From NCBI GenBank assembly GCA_903928495.1, contig CAIYQZ010000003.1, forward strand, positions 1 through 64,000: a DNA stretch of 64,000 nt, read 5' to 3'. Source of the stretch: an uncultured bacterium (GTDB taxonomy: Bacteria > Pseudomonadota > Gammaproteobacteria > Burkholderiales > Burkholderiaceae_C). Positions 18,272 through 26,709 of the stretch are shown here, in pieces; position 1 is the stretch's first letter, and every line of letters starts with the position of its first letter. Below the pieces are notes generated by a model. It saw only the letters and a list, made by a program, of their open reading frames with translations, was not told where the DNA came from and searched no databases. The position numbers were made by a program, and so were the translations under genes.

Positions 18272-18897
18272 GACGCACCGCCTTCCTTGGCCACAGGCGG
18301 TTGACCCGCCTGTTTGGAACCGTAAGCCGTGCCCCAGCCCCACACTTCGGCGCCCTTGCCGCGCATGACCACGCGGTTGCGCAGGATGTCGGCCACCACG
18401 TCGCCATCACCGGCGAGCAGCGCCTTGGTCGAACACATCTCGGCACAGGCGGGCAACTTACCCTCGGCCAGTCGGTTGCGCCCATACTTTTCAAATTCGG
18501 CCTGGCTGCCATTTGCCTCAGGGCCGCCAGCACAGAAAGTGCACTTGTCCATTTTGCCGCGCACACCGAATGCGCCTTGACCTGGAAATTGGGGGGCACC
18601 AAAGGGGCAGGCGTAGCTGCAGTAGCCGCAGCCAATGCACACGTCTTTGTCGTGCAGCACCACGCCTTCGTCGGTGCGGTAGAAGCAGTTGACGGGGCAC
18701 ACGGCCATGCAGGGTGCGTCCGAGCAGTGCATGCAGGCCACCGAAATGGACTTTTCGCCAGGCAGGCCGTCGTTGAGTGTGACCACGCGTCGGCGGTTCA
18801 CGCCCCAGGGCACTTCGTTTTCGTTTTTGCAAGCGGTGACGCAGCCGTTGCACTCGATGCAGCGCTCCGCGTCACAGATGAATTTCATGCGTGCCAT
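18268..18897 (-). CDS. fdhB: Formate dehydrogenase iron-sulfur subunit
   Basis: Electron-transfer subunit between FdhA and the cytochrome b, 209 residues. Four cysteine clusters are visible in the FdnH/DmsB-like order: CDAERCIECNGCVTACK at the N-terminus, CMHCSDAPCMAVCPVNC, CIGCGYCSYACPFGAP, and the split last group CTFCAG plus CAEMCSTKAL. Unlike E. coli FdnH there is no C-terminal membrane anchor; the protein ends near KEGGAS. The start is 9 bp after the fdhA stop. Confidence 0.96.
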   Translation of the reverse strand: MARMKFICDAERCIECNGCVTACKNENEVPWGVNRRRVVTLNDGLPGEKSISVACMHCSDAPCMAVCPVNCFYRTDEGVVLHDKDVCIGCGYCSYACPFGAPQFPGQGAFGVRGKMDKCTFCAGGPEANGSQAEFEKYGRNRLAEGKLPACAEMCSTKALLAGDGDVVADILRNRVVMRGKGAEVWGWGTAYGSKQAGQPPVAKEGGAS

Positions 18898-18906
18898 GGT
18901 GGTTCC

Positions 18907-21867
18907 TTACGCTTTCTCGATGTTGCAGATCTGGGTCTTGGTCTCTTGCATCATGGTCACGATGTCGTAACCATAGGTCGTGGCCGTGTTGATGGCCTCG
19001 CCGCGCACCATAGGCATGGCACCTTCAGGGTAGTAGGCCCTCATGTCCTCGCCTTGCCAACGCCCGGAGAAGTGGAACGGCATGAACACCGTGTCTGCTC
19101 CCACACGCTCTGTCACCATGGCTTGCACATTGATGCGCGCGCCTGTGGGCGTGACCACCCAGACCCGGTCGCCGTTTTTGAAACCACGGCTGGATGCAGC
19201 GGCCGGATTCACCTCAATGAACATCTCTTGCTGCAACTCGGCCAACCAGGGGTTGGATCGCGTTTCTTCCCCGCCGCCTTCGTATTCGACCAACCGGCCC
19301 GACGTCATGATGAGCGGGAATTTCTCGTGCAGTTTGTCTTCCACGTTTTTCTGCTGGAGCGACTTGTACAGAATGGGCAGGCGCCAGCGGTTTTTCTGGT
19401 CGTCGTGCGTGGGGTACTTGGCCACCATGTCAGGCCGCGTGCCGTAAATGGGCTCGCGGTGCTGCGGAATGGCATCGGGGAAGTTCCACACCACCGCACG
19501 GGCCTTGGCATTGCCAAACGGATGGCAACCGTGGTTCTTCATGAGCACACGTATCTGCCCACCAGACGAATCGGTTTTCCAGTTCTTGCCTTCGGCCTTG
19601 GCTTTCTCGGCGTCCGTCAGTTCGTCCCACCAGCCCAGCTTTTTCAGCAGCACGTGGTCGAGTTCGGGGTAGCCGGTGGTGATATCGGCACCCATGGAGT
19701 GAGAACCGTCTTCGGCCAGCAGAGATTGGCCGTCACGCTCCACACCAAAGTTGGCGCGGAAGTTGCCACCGCCGTCCATCACATGGCGCGAGGTGTCATA
19801 CAGGTTGGCAGTGCCAGGGTGCTTCATCTCAGGCGTGCCGTAGCAGGGCCAAGGCAGCCCAAAGTAGTCGCCGCTCATGTCGTAGCCGGTGGCCTTGTCC
19901 ACCACTCTGCCCTTGCACTTGAGCGTTTTCACATCGAAAGCACCCATGTTTTTCATGTGGGCCTTCAAGCGCTCAGGGCTTTGGCCGGTGTAGCCAATGG
20001 TCCAGACGCACTTGTTGATTTCGCGCAGGATGTCTTCGACCACGGGCTCTTGCATGCCCTTGACCGTTTGCATCTTGTAGTTCTTGACGAGTTCTTTGGC
20101 AAAGCCCAGTTTCTCGGCGAACTGGTACATGATCATGTGATCGGAGCGGCTCTCCCACAGCGGCTCAATGACCTTTTCCCGCCACTGCAGCGAGCGGTTG
20201 GATGCCGTGCAAGACCCACTGGTTTCAAACTGCGTGGCTGCAGGCAACAGGTACACCGCGCGGTTGGGATTCAGATCTTCGGCCTTGCCAGGCATGGCAG
20301 CCATGGCCGCCGTGGCTGATGGATAGGGGTCCACCACCACCAGCAGGTCGAGCTTGTCCATGGCGCGCTTCATTTCCAGGCCACGGGTTTGCGAGTTGGG
20401 CGCATGGCCCCAGAAGAACACGCCGCGCAGGTTGCTGTCCTGGTCGACCATTTCGTTCTTTTCCAGCACACCGTCGATCCAGCGGGAAACGGTCATGCCG
20501 GGCTTCTCCATCTGGCCGGGCGCGTATTGGGCTTTGATCCAGTCGTAGTCCACCCCCCAGGTCGCGGCGAAGTGTTTCCAGGAGCCTGCAGCCAAGCCGT
20601 AATAGCCGGGCAATGAGTCGGGGTTGGGGCCTACGTCAGTAGCCCCTTGTACGTTGTCATGGCCACGGAAAATGTTGGTGCCACCGCCGGTTTTGCCGAT
20701 GTTGCCCAGTGCCAATTGAAGGATGCACGAGGCGCGCACCATGGCGTTGCCAATGGTGTGCTGCGTTTGACCCATGCACCACACCACCGTGCCGGGGTTG
20801 TTGTCGTGCAGCATCTTGGCGACCTTGAACATCTGGTCTTCTTTGACGCCGCAGGCCTCTTCCACCTTGTCGGGTGTCCACTTGGCCAGCACTTCGTCAC
20901 GGATCTTGTCCATGCCAAAGACGCGGTCGTTGATGTACTGCTTGTCTTCCCAGCCATTCTTGAAGATGTGGTGCAGCAGGCCGAGCAGGAACGGAATGTC
21001 GGTACCGGAGCGAATGCGCACAAATTCGTCAGCCTTGGCTGCCGTGCGGGTAAACCGGGGGTCGACCACGATCATCTTGCAGCCGTGCTCTTTGGCATGC
21101 AGCATGTGCAGCATGGACACAGGGTGCGCCTCTGCCGCATTGGAGCCGATGTACAGGGCGACCTTGCTGTTTTGCATGTCGTTGTACGAGTTCGTCATGG
21201 CCCCGTAGCCCCAGGTATTGGCCACACCCGCCACTGTGGTGGAGTGGCAAATGCGCGCCTGGTGGTCGCAATTGTTTGTGCCCCAGAAGCTGACAAACTT
21301 GCGCAGCAAATACGCCTGCTCGTTGTTGTGCTTGGACGAGCCCACAAAATAAACGCTGTCCGGGCCGCTGGCCGTGCGCAGCTCTTTCATCTTGGCTGTG
21401 ATCTCGTCCAGAGCCTGGTCCCAGCTAATTTTCTGGTACTTGCCATTCACCAGTTTCATGGGGGTGCGCAGGCGGTACTCGCCATGACCATGCTCACGCA
21501 AGGCCGCACCTTTGGCGCAATGCGCACCCAAGTTGATGGGGGAATCAAACACGGCCTCTTGGCGCACCCAAACACCGTTTTCCACAATGGCATCGGTAGC
21601 GCAGCCCACGGAGCAGTGGGTGCACACCGTGCGGCGCACTTCTACCTTGCCCGTGCCATCGCCCGCAGCGCCACCGGCGGCCTTCGCTTTCTTCACCAGC
21701 GTCAGCTGTGTGGCGGCCAGCCCCACGCCGACGCCCAAGCCCGAGCGGCGCAAGAACCCTCGGCGGTCCATGGTGGGCAGGGCATTGGCCAGGCCCCGAC
21801 TCAGGTGGTGCACCATCGACGAGGCAGCGCCCGTGTGAGCACTGTGGGATTTTTTGGTCAGCAACAT
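18907..21867 (-). CDS. fdhA: Formate dehydrogenase catalytic (molybdopterin) subunit, Cys type
   Basis: Oxidises formate to CO2 at a Mo-bis-MGD site, with export by the TAT pathway. It is 986 residues. The twin-arginine motif is DRRGFLRR at 34-41 followed by a hydrophobic stretch, after an unusually long 33-residue lead. The 4Fe-4S cluster is VCTHCSVGC (Cys82, Cys85, Cys89) with Cys117 in GAHCAKG. The Mo ligand is Cys207 in ARICHSTTVAG, where E. coli FdnG has selenocysteine, so no SelC/SECIS is needed. The molybdopterin-binding end has VMTSGRL-like IMTSGRLVEYEGGG and a C-terminal HFSGRWQGED. The start is supported by AGGAG in CACAGGAGTTCAAAGC. Confidence 0.97.
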   Translation of the reverse strand: MLLTKKSHSAHTGAASSMVHHLSRGLANALPTMDRRGFLRRSGLGVGVGLAATQLTLVKKAKAAGGAAGDGTGKVEVRRTVCTHCSVGCATDAIVENGVWVRQEAVFDSPINLGAHCAKGAALREHGHGEYRLRTPMKLVNGKYQKISWDQALDEITAKMKELRTASGPDSVYFVGSSKHNNEQAYLLRKFVSFWGTNNCDHQARICHSTTVAGVANTWGYGAMTNSYNDMQNSKVALYIGSNAAEAHPVSMLHMLHAKEHGCKMIVVDPRFTRTAAKADEFVRIRSGTDIPFLLGLLHHIFKNGWEDKQYINDRVFGMDKIRDEVLAKWTPDKVEEACGVKEDQMFKVAKMLHDNNPGTVVWCMGQTQHTIGNAMVRASCILQLALGNIGKTGGGTNIFRGHDNVQGATDVGPNPDSLPGYYGLAAGSWKHFAATWGVDYDWIKAQYAPGQMEKPGMTVSRWIDGVLEKNEMVDQDSNLRGVFFWGHAPNSQTRGLEMKRAMDKLDLLVVVDPYPSATAAMAAMPGKAEDLNPNRAVYLLPAATQFETSGSCTASNRSLQWREKVIEPLWESRSDHMIMYQFAEKLGFAKELVKNYKMQTVKGMQEPVVEDILREINKCVWTIGYTGQSPERLKAHMKNMGAFDVKTLKCKGRVVDKATGYDMSGDYFGLPWPCYGTPEMKHPGTANLYDTSRHVMDGGGNFRANFGVERDGQSLLAEDGSHSMGADITTGYPELDHVLLKKLGWWDELTDAEKAKAEGKNWKTDSSGGQIRVLMKNHGCHPFGNAKARAVVWNFPDAIPQHREPIYGTRPDMVAKYPTHDDQKNRWRLPILYKSLQQKNVEDKLHEKFPLIMTSGRLVEYEGGGEETRSNPWLAELQQEMFIEVNPAAASSRGFKNGDRVWVVTPTGARINVQAMVTERVGADTVFMPFHFSGRWQGEDMRAYYPEGAMPMVRGEAINTATTYGYDIVTMMQETKTQICNIEKA

Positions 21868-21884
21868 GCTTTGAACTCCTGTGC

Positions 21885-22106
21885 TCAGATGCGGGTGGTC
21901 TGGTAGTACTGCTTGACGTGGTCGGTCAACGCATAACCGCCACCGCGCTCAGGCGGGGCTTTGGGCACGGCTTCGGCCTGTGCGTCGGTGTCCGGGGTGG
22001 AGGGCAACAGTGCGGCCACGGCGGCCAATGCACCGGCAGTGCCGGCACCCGCAAACAAGGCGCGGCGTTTCAGGGCGCCCTGCGCGGGGCGGTTGGGGTT
22101 GCTCAT
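21885..22106 (-). CDS. Formate dehydrogenase-region TAT-target protein
   Basis: 73 residues. The N-terminus carries KRRALFAGAGTAGALAAVAA, a twin-arginine-like signal. The short mature part ends DHVKQYYQTTRI. This matches the small family known as the formate dehydrogenase region TAT target (the TIGR02811 type), found directly before fdhA in many beta- and gamma-proteobacteria. It is the first gene of the operon, 17 bp before fdhA. It may act as a small structural subunit or assembly factor; no enzymatic motif is present. Confidence 0.9.
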   Translation of the reverse strand: MSNPNRPAQGALKRRALFAGAGTAGALAAVAALLPSTPDTDAQAEAVPKAPPERGGGYALTDHVKQYYQTTRI

Positions 22107-22570
22107 GTATGTCTCCTGGAAAATGGGGTTGGGCTCGACTCACCCGAAACGCGGGCGTGCGCGCACCACAACTGCCGCGCTAATTTACGCCTGCGAGCGC
22201 CCGCCAGCAAGCCCCGCACGTCCGCTGTCGCCGCACACGCATACCCTGCGGCCCCGCTGGGCCAGACACACCAAACACCTTGGGTTTTGAAAATCAAAAA
22301 CCGTGCCATAAGCGAAAACTTATGCAAAACCGTGCACAAGTTGTCAAACGGCTTGCACAGCCCGGAAACGGTTCTTGCGTACCGCCTGACCGGCGGTGAA
22401 GCCGACCATTTGACGCAAGAACGGTTCACAAGCGACAAAATGTCGCGACAACTTGTTGCCTAATTCAGCTGAAATCGGTTGAGCAATCCCGCTGAAAACG
22501 AGCGAAAAAAAGTTCAATAACCCACTGATTTTCTCGGCCAAATTCCAACAAACATTCCCCCGCAACGCGC
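22107..22570. promoter_or_regulatory. Divergent regulatory region between the fdh operon and its two-component system
   Basis: 464 bp without a gene, less GC-rich than the surroundings towards the regulator side. It holds several palindromes. CGGTTCTTGCGT (22369-22380) is inverted against ACGCAAGAACGG (22413-22424) with one mismatch. A perfect CCGCC/GGCGG hairpin (22382-22396) lies between those arms. GCGACA-AAA-TGTCGC is at 22432-22446. ACAAGTTGTC (22336-22345) is inverted against GACAACTTGT (22447-22456). These are candidate operators for the NtrC-type regulator at 22571 or another factor. No promoter can be fixed with confidence. Confidence 0.6.
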
Positions 22571-23941
22571 ATGACAACCCCTTTGGCCCCTGAAAAACCC
22601 GCCGTTGGCTGGCCCGATTGGTCCATCCTGATCGTGGATGACGAGCAAGGCATGCGCAACTTTCTGGTCAAAACACTGGCCCCGCGCTGCCCTTTTGTGA
22701 TGAGCGCAGGCAGCGCCGAAGAAGGCGCGGAGATTCTGGCCAGCCACCATGTGGATCTGATCATTCTGGACATTTCGCTGCCAGGCAAAACCGGCGTCAC
22801 CTGGCTGAAAGAACTGCGCGCGCAAGGCTTTTTGGGCGAGGTGATTTTGATCACCGCATTCGCCGACCTGGACACAGCCATTGAAGCGCTGCGGGCGGGC
22901 GCATCCGACTTCATGCTGAAGCCCTTTCGGGTGCCGCAGATACTCAATTCGGTCAAGCAATGCGTGGAGCGCGCCCGCTTGCTGCGCGAAAACTTCGTTC
23001 TGCGGCGCGGGCTGGCGCAGCAGCAGCGTTCAGCCTATGCACTGGTGGGGCAATCGCGCGCCATGTCCGAACTGCGCAATGCCGTGCAGCGAGCTGCCGA
23101 CGCCCCCAGCACGGTCCTGCTGCAAGGCGAATCGGGCACCGGAAAAGAACTGGTGGCACGTGAACTGCACGCCGCCAGCCCCCGTGCGTCAGGGCCTTTT
23201 GTGCCGGTGAAATGCAGCAGTCTGTCCGCAGAACTGATGGAAATGGAGCTGTTTGGACAGGCCCTGGGCAGCCCCTCCACAGGCACGGTGGCTCGCGATG
23301 GTCTGTTCTATTACGCCCAAGGCGGCACGCTGTTTCTGGATGGCGTGTGCGAACTGCCACTGCCCGTACAAGCGCGGCTGGTGCACGCGCTGGAGGACCT
23401 GAGCGTTCAGCCGGTGGGCGGACAGCAGCGGCTGCCCATGAACGTGCGAATCATTGCTTCCACACCCCAACGGCTGGACGAGGCAGTGGCACAGGGACAC
23501 TTTCGTTCTGACCTGTGCTACCGCCTGAAAGTGGTGGACCTGACACTGCCGCCTTTGAGAGCGCACAAAGAAGACCTGCCTGCTCTGGTGGAACACTTCC
23601 AGCGCGAACTGGCCCCCAAGCTGGGGGTCCGCTCCATTGCCGTGTCGGAGGAGGAGATGGCCTTCCTCACCCAGTATGACTGGCCGGGCAATTGCCGCGA
23701 GCTGCGCAACTTCGTCGAGCGCTCGCTGATATTGGGGGGCATCAACGTCTCGGCCTTGTACCCTGCACCGCCCCCCAACGGAGCCAGCCCTCACGCCACC
23801 ACCGACCTGGCCACGCTGGAAAAGCGCCACATTCAGACCGTGCTCGAATCCGTGGGCGGTGACAAAACCCAGGCCGCCCGTCTGCTGGGGGTGTCGCGCC
23901 GCACCCTGGAGCGTCGGGTGGCCGAGTGGAATCAGGCATGA
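22571..23941 (+). CDS. NtrC-family response regulator lacking GAFTGA and Walker B glutamate
   Basis: 456 residues. The receiver domain (about 16-135) has the phospho-acceptor Asp in LIILDISLPG and Lys in FMLKPF. The AAA+ domain (about 155-390) keeps Walker A GESGTGKELVARE, but the sigma54-contact loop GAFTGA is replaced by GSPSTG after ELFGQAL. Walker B reads LFLDGVCELP, so the catalytic Glu is Gly. The C-terminal Fis-type HTH reads GGDKTQAARLLGVSRRTLER. It probably works as a DNA-binding regulator on sigma70 promoters rather than as a sigma54 activator. It is divergent from the fdh operon and overlaps the sensor kinase gene (ATGA), so it is the likely fdh regulator. Confidence 0.93.
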   Translation: MTTPLAPEKPAVGWPDWSILIVDDEQGMRNFLVKTLAPRCPFVMSAGSAEEGAEILASHHVDLIILDISLPGKTGVTWLKELRAQGFLGEVILITAFADLDTAIEALRAGASDFMLKPFRVPQILNSVKQCVERARLLRENFVLRRGLAQQQRSAYALVGQSRAMSELRNAVQRAADAPSTVLLQGESGTGKELVARELHAASPRASGPFVPVKCSSLSAELMEMELFGQALGSPSTGTVARDGLFYYAQGGTLFLDGVCELPLPVQARLVHALEDLSVQPVGGQQRLPMNVRIIASTPQRLDEAVAQGHFRSDLCYRLKVVDLTLPPLRAHKEDLPALVEHFQRELAPKLGVRSIAVSEEEMAFLTQYDWPGNCRELRNFVERSLILGGINVSALYPAPPPNGASPHATTDLATLEKRHIQTVLESVGGDKTQAARLLGVSRRTLERRVAEWNQA

Positions 23942-26016
23942 GTCAGGCGCCACCGCGTCGGGCTCGGTGGCGCACGGCATGGCCTGTTCTGTCTCGCTTC
24001 CAGTCGGTGCGGCACAAGCTGCTGGCGATGGCGCTGGGGCCATTGCTGGTGGTGTTTCCGCTGCTGGTGGTCGCCCTCACCGTGTGGAGCAACGCCACCT
24101 ACGACCGGCTGTTGATCACCAAAGTGCGCAGCGACCTGGCCGTGGCCCACGGTTACTTCGACAAAGTGTTGGGCGACGTTGGCTTGGGCACGCAGGCCGT
24201 GGGCGCGTCACACGCGCTCATCAGCGCACTTCTGGACAGCCCGACGCACCCACCCGCCGAGCTGACCACCTGGCTGGACGCTGAGCGAGCCCGACTGGGC
24301 CTGGATTTCTTGCGCCTTTACACCTTGGCCGGTGCCCCGCTGTCGGGTACCGATACCGCCCCCCTGCCCCCGCCCCTGGCCAGCCGGTTGCAAGGCCATG
24401 AGGCCTTGGCCCAAGGCCAACTGGTAGTGCTGAGCGAGCAAGACGTGCAGCAACTCGCCCCCGCCCTGGGCCACCGCCTGGGCATACCGCTGGTGCACAC
24501 ACCCAACGCCGCCCACACCGACCAAACCCAGGAAAGCCGCGCCATGGTGGGGGTGGCCGTTCGGGTGGTGCGCCACCCCAACGGCGGCGCGCTGGCAGTG
24601 CTGACAGGCGGTGTGTTGCTCAACCAGAACCTGGCCTTCATCGACCACATCAACCGCATGGTGTACCCCGAGGGCTCGCTGCCGTTTGGCAGTCAGGGCA
24701 CGGCCACGCTCTTTCTGGACGATGTGCGCATCACCACCAACGTGCGCCTGTTTCAAGACCAGCGCGCCATCGGCACCCGCGTGTCGAGTGCCGTGCGCGA
24801 CGAGGTGCTGGGCAAAGGGCACACCTGGCTGGACCGAGCCTTTGTGGTGAACGACTGGTATGTGAGCGCCTACCAGCCCCTGCTGGACGCCGACGAACAG
24901 CGCATCGGCATGCTGTATGTGGGTTACCTGGAGCGCCCCTTACGGCTGGTGCGCTTTGGTTTGCTGGCCGTGATGGCGCTGATTTTTCTGGCCGTGATGG
25001 CGTTGGCCACCGTGTTTTCGGTGCGCTGGGCGCGCAGCATTTTTCAGCCCGTGGAACAAATGAACCGCACCATGCAGCGGGTAGAGGAAGGTGAGCCGGA
25101 TGCCCGCGTGGGCCCGCTGCCCGCCCCCGACGAACTGGGCGCACTGGCCCACCACCTTGACCAGTTGCTGGATGTGATTGACGACAAAACCCAGTCGCTG
25201 GAGCGCTGGGGCCGCGAGCTGGACCAACGCGTGGCCGAGCGCACCGCCGAGCTGGCCGCCAGCAACGAATCGCTGAAGCAGGCACAGCAGCAACTGGTGA
25301 AGTCGGAAAAACTGGCCGTCATGGGACAACTCGCTGCCAGCGTGGCCCACGAGGTCAACAACCCCATTGCCGTGATGCAAGGCAACCTGGACCTCATGCG
25401 TGAAACCCTGGGCCCTGCCGCAGTGCCCGTGGCCACCGAAATGAAACTGCTGGACGAACAGGTGGAGCGCATCCGCCTGATCGTGCAGCAACTGCTGCAA
25501 CACGCCAGGCCAGAGGAATACGCTGGCTATGTGGAAGCGCTGGACCTGAACGCCCAACTGCGCGCCAGCCTGGTGCTGGTGAACCACCGGCTGTCCAGCT
25601 CGGGCATTGTGGTCATCAACGAGCTACGCGCCACACGCACCGTGGCCATGAACCGGCAGGAATTGCAGCAGGTGCTGATCAACCTGCTGATAAACGCAGC
25701 CAACGCCATGCCCCAAGGCGGCACGCTGACGTTGACCACGCGCGATTGGGGCGACGATGGGCAGGCCGGTGGGGCACTGCTGGCGGTGCAAGACAACGGC
25801 CCAGGGCTGAGCGACGACGTGCTGGCCAAGCTGTTTCAGCCGTTTTTCACCACCCGGCGTGAAGGCAACGGCCTGGGCCTGTGGATCAGCCTGGGACTGG
25901 TGGAGCGCTATGGCGGTACGCTGACTGCAGCCAACCGGGCCGATGGCCCCGGCGCTGTGTTCACTGTGACGCTGGCGGCGCCTGATGCGAACGATGATTC
26001 AATAGCAAACAATTGA
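23938..26016 (+). CDS. Sensor histidine kinase (NtrB/DctB-like), partner of the NtrC-type regulator
   Basis: 692 residues. TM1 (about 29-50) is followed by a long periplasmic sensor domain of roughly 290 residues that resembles a Cache-type fold, with TM2 near 340-365 (LLAVMALIFLAVMALA). Next come HAMP (RSIFQPVEQMNRTMQRVEEG), a coiled coil (RVAERTAELAASNESLKQAQ), the phospho-acceptor H-box SVAHEVNNPIAVM and the ATPase lobe (NLLINAANAM, DNGPGLSDD, GNGLGLWISLGLVERYGG). Its ATG overlaps the regulator stop. The signal is unknown; formate, nitrate or redox state are guesses. The last codons (DSIANN) come from a repeat element at 26002. Confidence 0.95.
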   Translation: MSQAPPRRARWRTAWPVLSRFQSVRHKLLAMALGPLLVVFPLLVVALTVWSNATYDRLLITKVRSDLAVAHGYFDKVLGDVGLGTQAVGASHALISALLDSPTHPPAELTTWLDAERARLGLDFLRLYTLAGAPLSGTDTAPLPPPLASRLQGHEALAQGQLVVLSEQDVQQLAPALGHRLGIPLVHTPNAAHTDQTQESRAMVGVAVRVVRHPNGGALAVLTGGVLLNQNLAFIDHINRMVYPEGSLPFGSQGTATLFLDDVRITTNVRLFQDQRAIGTRVSSAVRDEVLGKGHTWLDRAFVVNDWYVSAYQPLLDADEQRIGMLYVGYLERPLRLVRFGLLAVMALIFLAVMALATVFSVRWARSIFQPVEQMNRTMQRVEEGEPDARVGPLPAPDELGALAHHLDQLLDVIDDKTQSLERWGRELDQRVAERTAELAASNESLKQAQQQLVKSEKLAVMGQLAASVAHEVNNPIAVMQGNLDLMRETLGPAAVPVATEMKLLDEQVERIRLIVQQLLQHARPEEYAGYVEALDLNAQLRASLVLVNHRLSSSGIVVINELRATRTVAMNRQELQQVLINLLINAANAMPQGGTLTLTTRDWGDDGQAGGALLAVQDNGPGLSDDVLAKLFQPFFTTRREGNGLGLWISLGLVERYGGTLTAANRADGPGAVFTVTLAAPDANDDSIANN

Positions 26017-26050
26017 ATACCATCAAGCGGTAGGCGGATTTTTTAACTAA
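26002..26050 (-). repeat. Dispersed intergenic repeat, copy C
   Basis: On the minus strand it reads ATCCGCCTACCGCTTGATGG, then TATTCAATTGTTTGCTATTG. It covers the last codons and stop of the sensor kinase gene and the convergent spacer to the TorD-like gene. Confidence 0.78.
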
Positions 26051-26053
26051 AAG

Positions 26054-26695
26054 TCAGGCCAGCAGGTCAAAGCCCTGCGCCTCCACGCTGACAAACGCGG
26101 CCGACAAGGTAGCCAACGCCGCGTAAAAGCGGGCCTTGGGGTGCGCCGCCAACCCATCGAAGAACGCGGGCGCCCAGGGTTGCAGGTGGGCGGTGAAGAA
26201 CTGGCGCTGCTGCGTGAGGTTGGCCACGGCCACGTCGTCCGACGCAATCAGGTAGCGCATCACCTCGCACAGGTAGGCAATGTGGTCTTCGGTTTCGTGC
26301 ATGGCCTCGTCGCGGGCCAGACCCAGGCGGGCGAGGTCGGTGCGCAGCTCGGCCAACGGCTTCTCGTTCAAGAAGCCCGACAGGTGGTGCGAGCCGTACA
26401 CCACCACCTCGGGCTTGCCCACGCCGCCAAACAGCGCGTCGAACTCATCGGCAATTTGCGGCGCCGTCATGCCCCGGGCCACGCCCACCAGTTGCTGCCA
26501 GGGTTCTTGCAAAAAACCGCCGGCCGCCGGGGCCTCGGTGGCAGCCACCTGCAACTGGGCCAGCAGCTCGGGGGTGGGTGGCGCGTAGTAAAGCGAGGCC
26601 AGCAGGCCATACAACTCGGCGCGGGCGGTTTCTTCGTCCAGTGCAGACGAGGTGGGAGGCGCGGTGTGCAGCGGGGACGTGGCGGAGGTGTTCAT
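26054..26695 (-). CDS. TorD/DmsD-family molybdoenzyme chaperone
   Basis: 213 residues from MNTSATSPLH (ATG 26695). All-helical TorD-like domain: ARAELYGLLASLYYAPP near the N-terminus, DEFDALFGG, then the family signature region VVVYGSHHLSGFLNEKPLAELR and ETEDHIAYLCEVMRYLI. Such chaperones bind TAT signal peptides and help insert the molybdenum cofactor. It follows the poly-ferredoxin gene by 14 bp in the accessory set DUF3305-DUF3306-ferredoxin-TorD, so FdhA is the likely client. It converges on the sensor kinase gene with only a repeat between. Confidence 0.92.
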   Translation of the reverse strand: MNTSATSPLHTAPPTSSALDEETARAELYGLLASLYYAPPTPELLAQLQVAATEAPAAGGFLQEPWQQLVGVARGMTAPQIADEFDALFGGVGKPEVVVYGSHHLSGFLNEKPLAELRTDLARLGLARDEAMHETEDHIAYLCEVMRYLIASDDVAVANLTQQRQFFTAHLQPWAPAFFDGLAAHPKARFYAALATLSAAFVSVEAQGFDLLA

Positions 26696-26709
26696 GTGTG
26701 GGGCACCGG

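Noticed and set aside
18301-20319. A 672-codon plus-strand frame opposite fdhA and fdhB
   Set aside because: Antisense shadow of two well-supported iron-sulfur and molybdopterin genes; His/Val/Gly-rich composition without motifs.
22290-22306. A sigma54-like site (TGGCACG, 4 bp, TTGAT) facing the fdh operon
   Set aside because: The -12 element lacks the key GC dinucleotide, and the adjacent NtrC-type regulator has lost GAFTGA, so sigma54 control is not supported.
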